Assembly (NCBI GenBank): GCA_016867505.1
Contig: VGJH01000085.1
Location: forward strand, 1-5,782
Direction of reading: 5' to 3'
Length of the DNA stretch: 5,782 nt
Source: Candidatus Bathyarchaeota archaeon
GTDB taxonomy: Archaea; Thermoproteota; Bathyarchaeia; TCS64
Part shown: positions 4,773 through 5,782 of the stretch, piece by piece
How the letters are laid out: every line of letters starts with the position of its first letter
Position numbering within the stretch: the stretch's first letter is position 1
Program-made: the position numbers and the translations under genes
The notes under the pieces: model-generated
Seen by the model: only the letters and a program-made list of their open reading frames with translations
Told to the model about the DNA's origin: nothing
Database searches by the model: none

Positions 4773-5782
4773 CTATCCTACAAATTTTCTAAATGAATTG
4801 TATGAATTCGCTAGACTAACATGGCTGGACTTTTTAAAACCATAAGAACATATGTCAGTTATAGGTCCTTTAAAGCCCCTGTTTTTAGATATTTTGAGAG
4901 CTCTAATGACATCGATTAAAACTGAGCCTCCATTATTTGAGTCAATACTGCTTAATTTTACATCGATTGTATACTGGGCTCCACCAAAATAGGTCCCTTT
5001 AATCCAAAAGAAACTATCTCGACTATTTTTTAAGAAATCAACAAAATCAGTTGATCCTGAAACTAAAGGAAATTCATATGGAACGTGACTTTTAACAGTA
5101 GAAGTTTTAATGTCTCGTTTTGTATCACGTGTTTTTTCAAGGGTGTTAATTGATTCAGTTCCTCCACCAACATCTAATTGATAGCTTTCATCAACTTTCA
5201 CGCCTCTACTTAATAAAAATTCTAATAATCCAATATGAAGTGCAGTTGCACCGATTTGGTCTAACAGATCATCGCCTGCTAAGGGTATACCTGCATTAAA
5301 AAATTTTTTAGCAATACTAGGATCAGAAGCGATTGTACTGGGAGTAGCATTTAGGAAAGCACATCCTGATTCTAAAGCTGCATCAGCATAACCTTTTGAG
5401 GAATAATCTGAACCACCTGAAATTAAATTTAATAACACGTCTGCTTTAGTTCTTTGAAGAGCTTCAGATACATTCACGGGTTTTTCATCGGATCTTTTTA
5501 TAAGGTTTAGAGCATCATCATTGTTTTTATCGAGATCTAAACCCATCTGCACTTCAACATTTAAGTTGGGAATGTGTATTTTCTGAATTGATTGGTTAGG
5601 GCTTGAGTATATCGCTTCTGAAAGATCTTTACCAACTTTTTCTTTTGAGATATCAAATGCAGCAACAATCTTAATGTCATTGATACTGTATCCACCCAAA
5701 TCCCTATGTAGAAGACCAGTTTCATCATCGTTTTTACTATAATAATTGATACCCTGAACAAGGCTAGAACAACAATTACCTA
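4773..5782 (-). CDS. ino1: Inositol-3-phosphate synthase (INO1 family), 5' end outside the window
   Basis: The enzyme converts glucose 6-phosphate to inositol phosphate with bound NAD+, feeding archaeal inositol lipids or solutes. The frame runs off the right edge: 335 full codons are visible, the first being Gly at 5780-5778. Probably only about ten residues are missing. Residues 1-10 are GNCCSSLVQG, the NAD-binding loop. Further family segments are HRDLGGYSINDIKIVAAFDI (25-44), the Rossmann strand DVLLNLISGGSDYSS (about 114-128), FLNATPS (142-148), GDDLLDQIGAT (169-179), YQLDVGGGTES (200-210), PYEFPLVSGSTDFVDF (234-249) and NNGGSVLIDVIRALKISKNR (282-301). It resembles the shorter actinobacterial/archaeal forms rather than the long eukaryotic ones. 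Oddity: actinobacterial enzymes have GDDIKSQ, whose Lys is catalytic; here that position is Leu173. An internal TTG at 5699 is not the start, because clear homology continues upstream. The GPN GTPase gene follows after 7 bases. Confidence 0.92.
   Translation of the reverse strand, partial: GNCCSSLVQGINYYSKNDDETGLLHRDLGGYSINDIKIVAAFDISKEKVGKDLSEAIYSSPNQSIQKIHIPNLNVEVQMGLDLDKNNDDALNLIKRSDEKPVNVSEALQRTKADVLLNLISGGSDYSSKGYADAALESGCAFLNATPSTIASDPSIAKKFFNAGIPLAGDDLLDQIGATALHIGLLEFLLSRGVKVDESYQLDVGGGTESINTLEKTRDTKRDIKTSTVKSHVPYEFPLVSGSTDFVDFLKNSRDSFFWIKGTYFGGAQYTIDVKLSSIDSNNGGSVLIDVIRALKISKNRGFKGPITDICSYGFKKSSHVSLANSYNSFRKFVG

Noticed and set aside
5561..5761. 66-residue minus-strand open frame near the right edge
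   Set aside because: It overlaps the INO1 coding region in another frame, and INO1 homology runs through the whole stretch.
1..5782. tRNA or rRNA genes, CRISPR arrays, insertion sequences, toxin-antitoxin or phage genes
   Set aside because: No cloverleaf-like GC-rich stretch, regularly spaced repeats, transposase motifs or terminal inverted repeats were seen on either strand.

Overview
The window looks like a piece of an AT-rich archaeal chromosome, most plausibly from the class Nitrososphaeria (Thaumarchaeota). This rests on gene content: an archaeal GPN-loop GTPase, an archaeal/actinobacterial-type inositol phosphate synthase, a multi-CBS protein with a ribosome-hibernation-like tail, an alanine dehydrogenase/ornithine cyclodeaminase homologue and a short ferredoxin. 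It also rests on TATA boxes at leaderless spacing and on oligo-T stops. The lineage is an inference; there is no rRNA gene or other decisive marker.

Layout. Bases 3-212 (+) hold the last 69 codons of a gene entering from the left, not identified with certainty. Bases 247-753 (-) hold a full-length but wrecked gene for O6-alkylguanine-DNA alkyltransferase (MGMT/Ogt), with at least four frame breaks and three nonsense codons, one of them at the catalytic cysteine. Facing away from it, a Maf nucleotide pyrophosphatase gene (792-1391, +) starts about 26 bases after a TATATA box.

Everything to the right is on the minus strand. In transcription order it runs: inositol phosphate synthase (cut by the right edge), GPN-loop GTPase 7 bases later, an OCD/mu-crystallin-family dehydrogenase, a protein with four CBS domains plus an HPF/S30AE-like C-terminus, and a two-cluster ferredoxin. 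The first two are close enough to share a transcript. The other three are separated by gaps of 66-101 bases with T-runs and TATA-like motifs, so each probably has its own promoter.

How the genes relate. They do not form one pathway. The synthase supplies inositol phosphate for archaeal lipid head groups or solutes. The GTPase and the CBS-HPF-like protein may both touch the transcription/translation machinery (inference). Maf cleans nucleotide pools, and its neighbour was once a DNA alkylation repair gene that is now dead. The ferredoxin moves electrons. I found no mobile element, CRISPR array, tRNA or rRNA, and no convincing new multi-gene system. The best leads are the CBS-HPF-like fusion, the synthase lacking the usual active-site lysine, and the MGMT pseudogene with UGA in place of its catalytic Cys.
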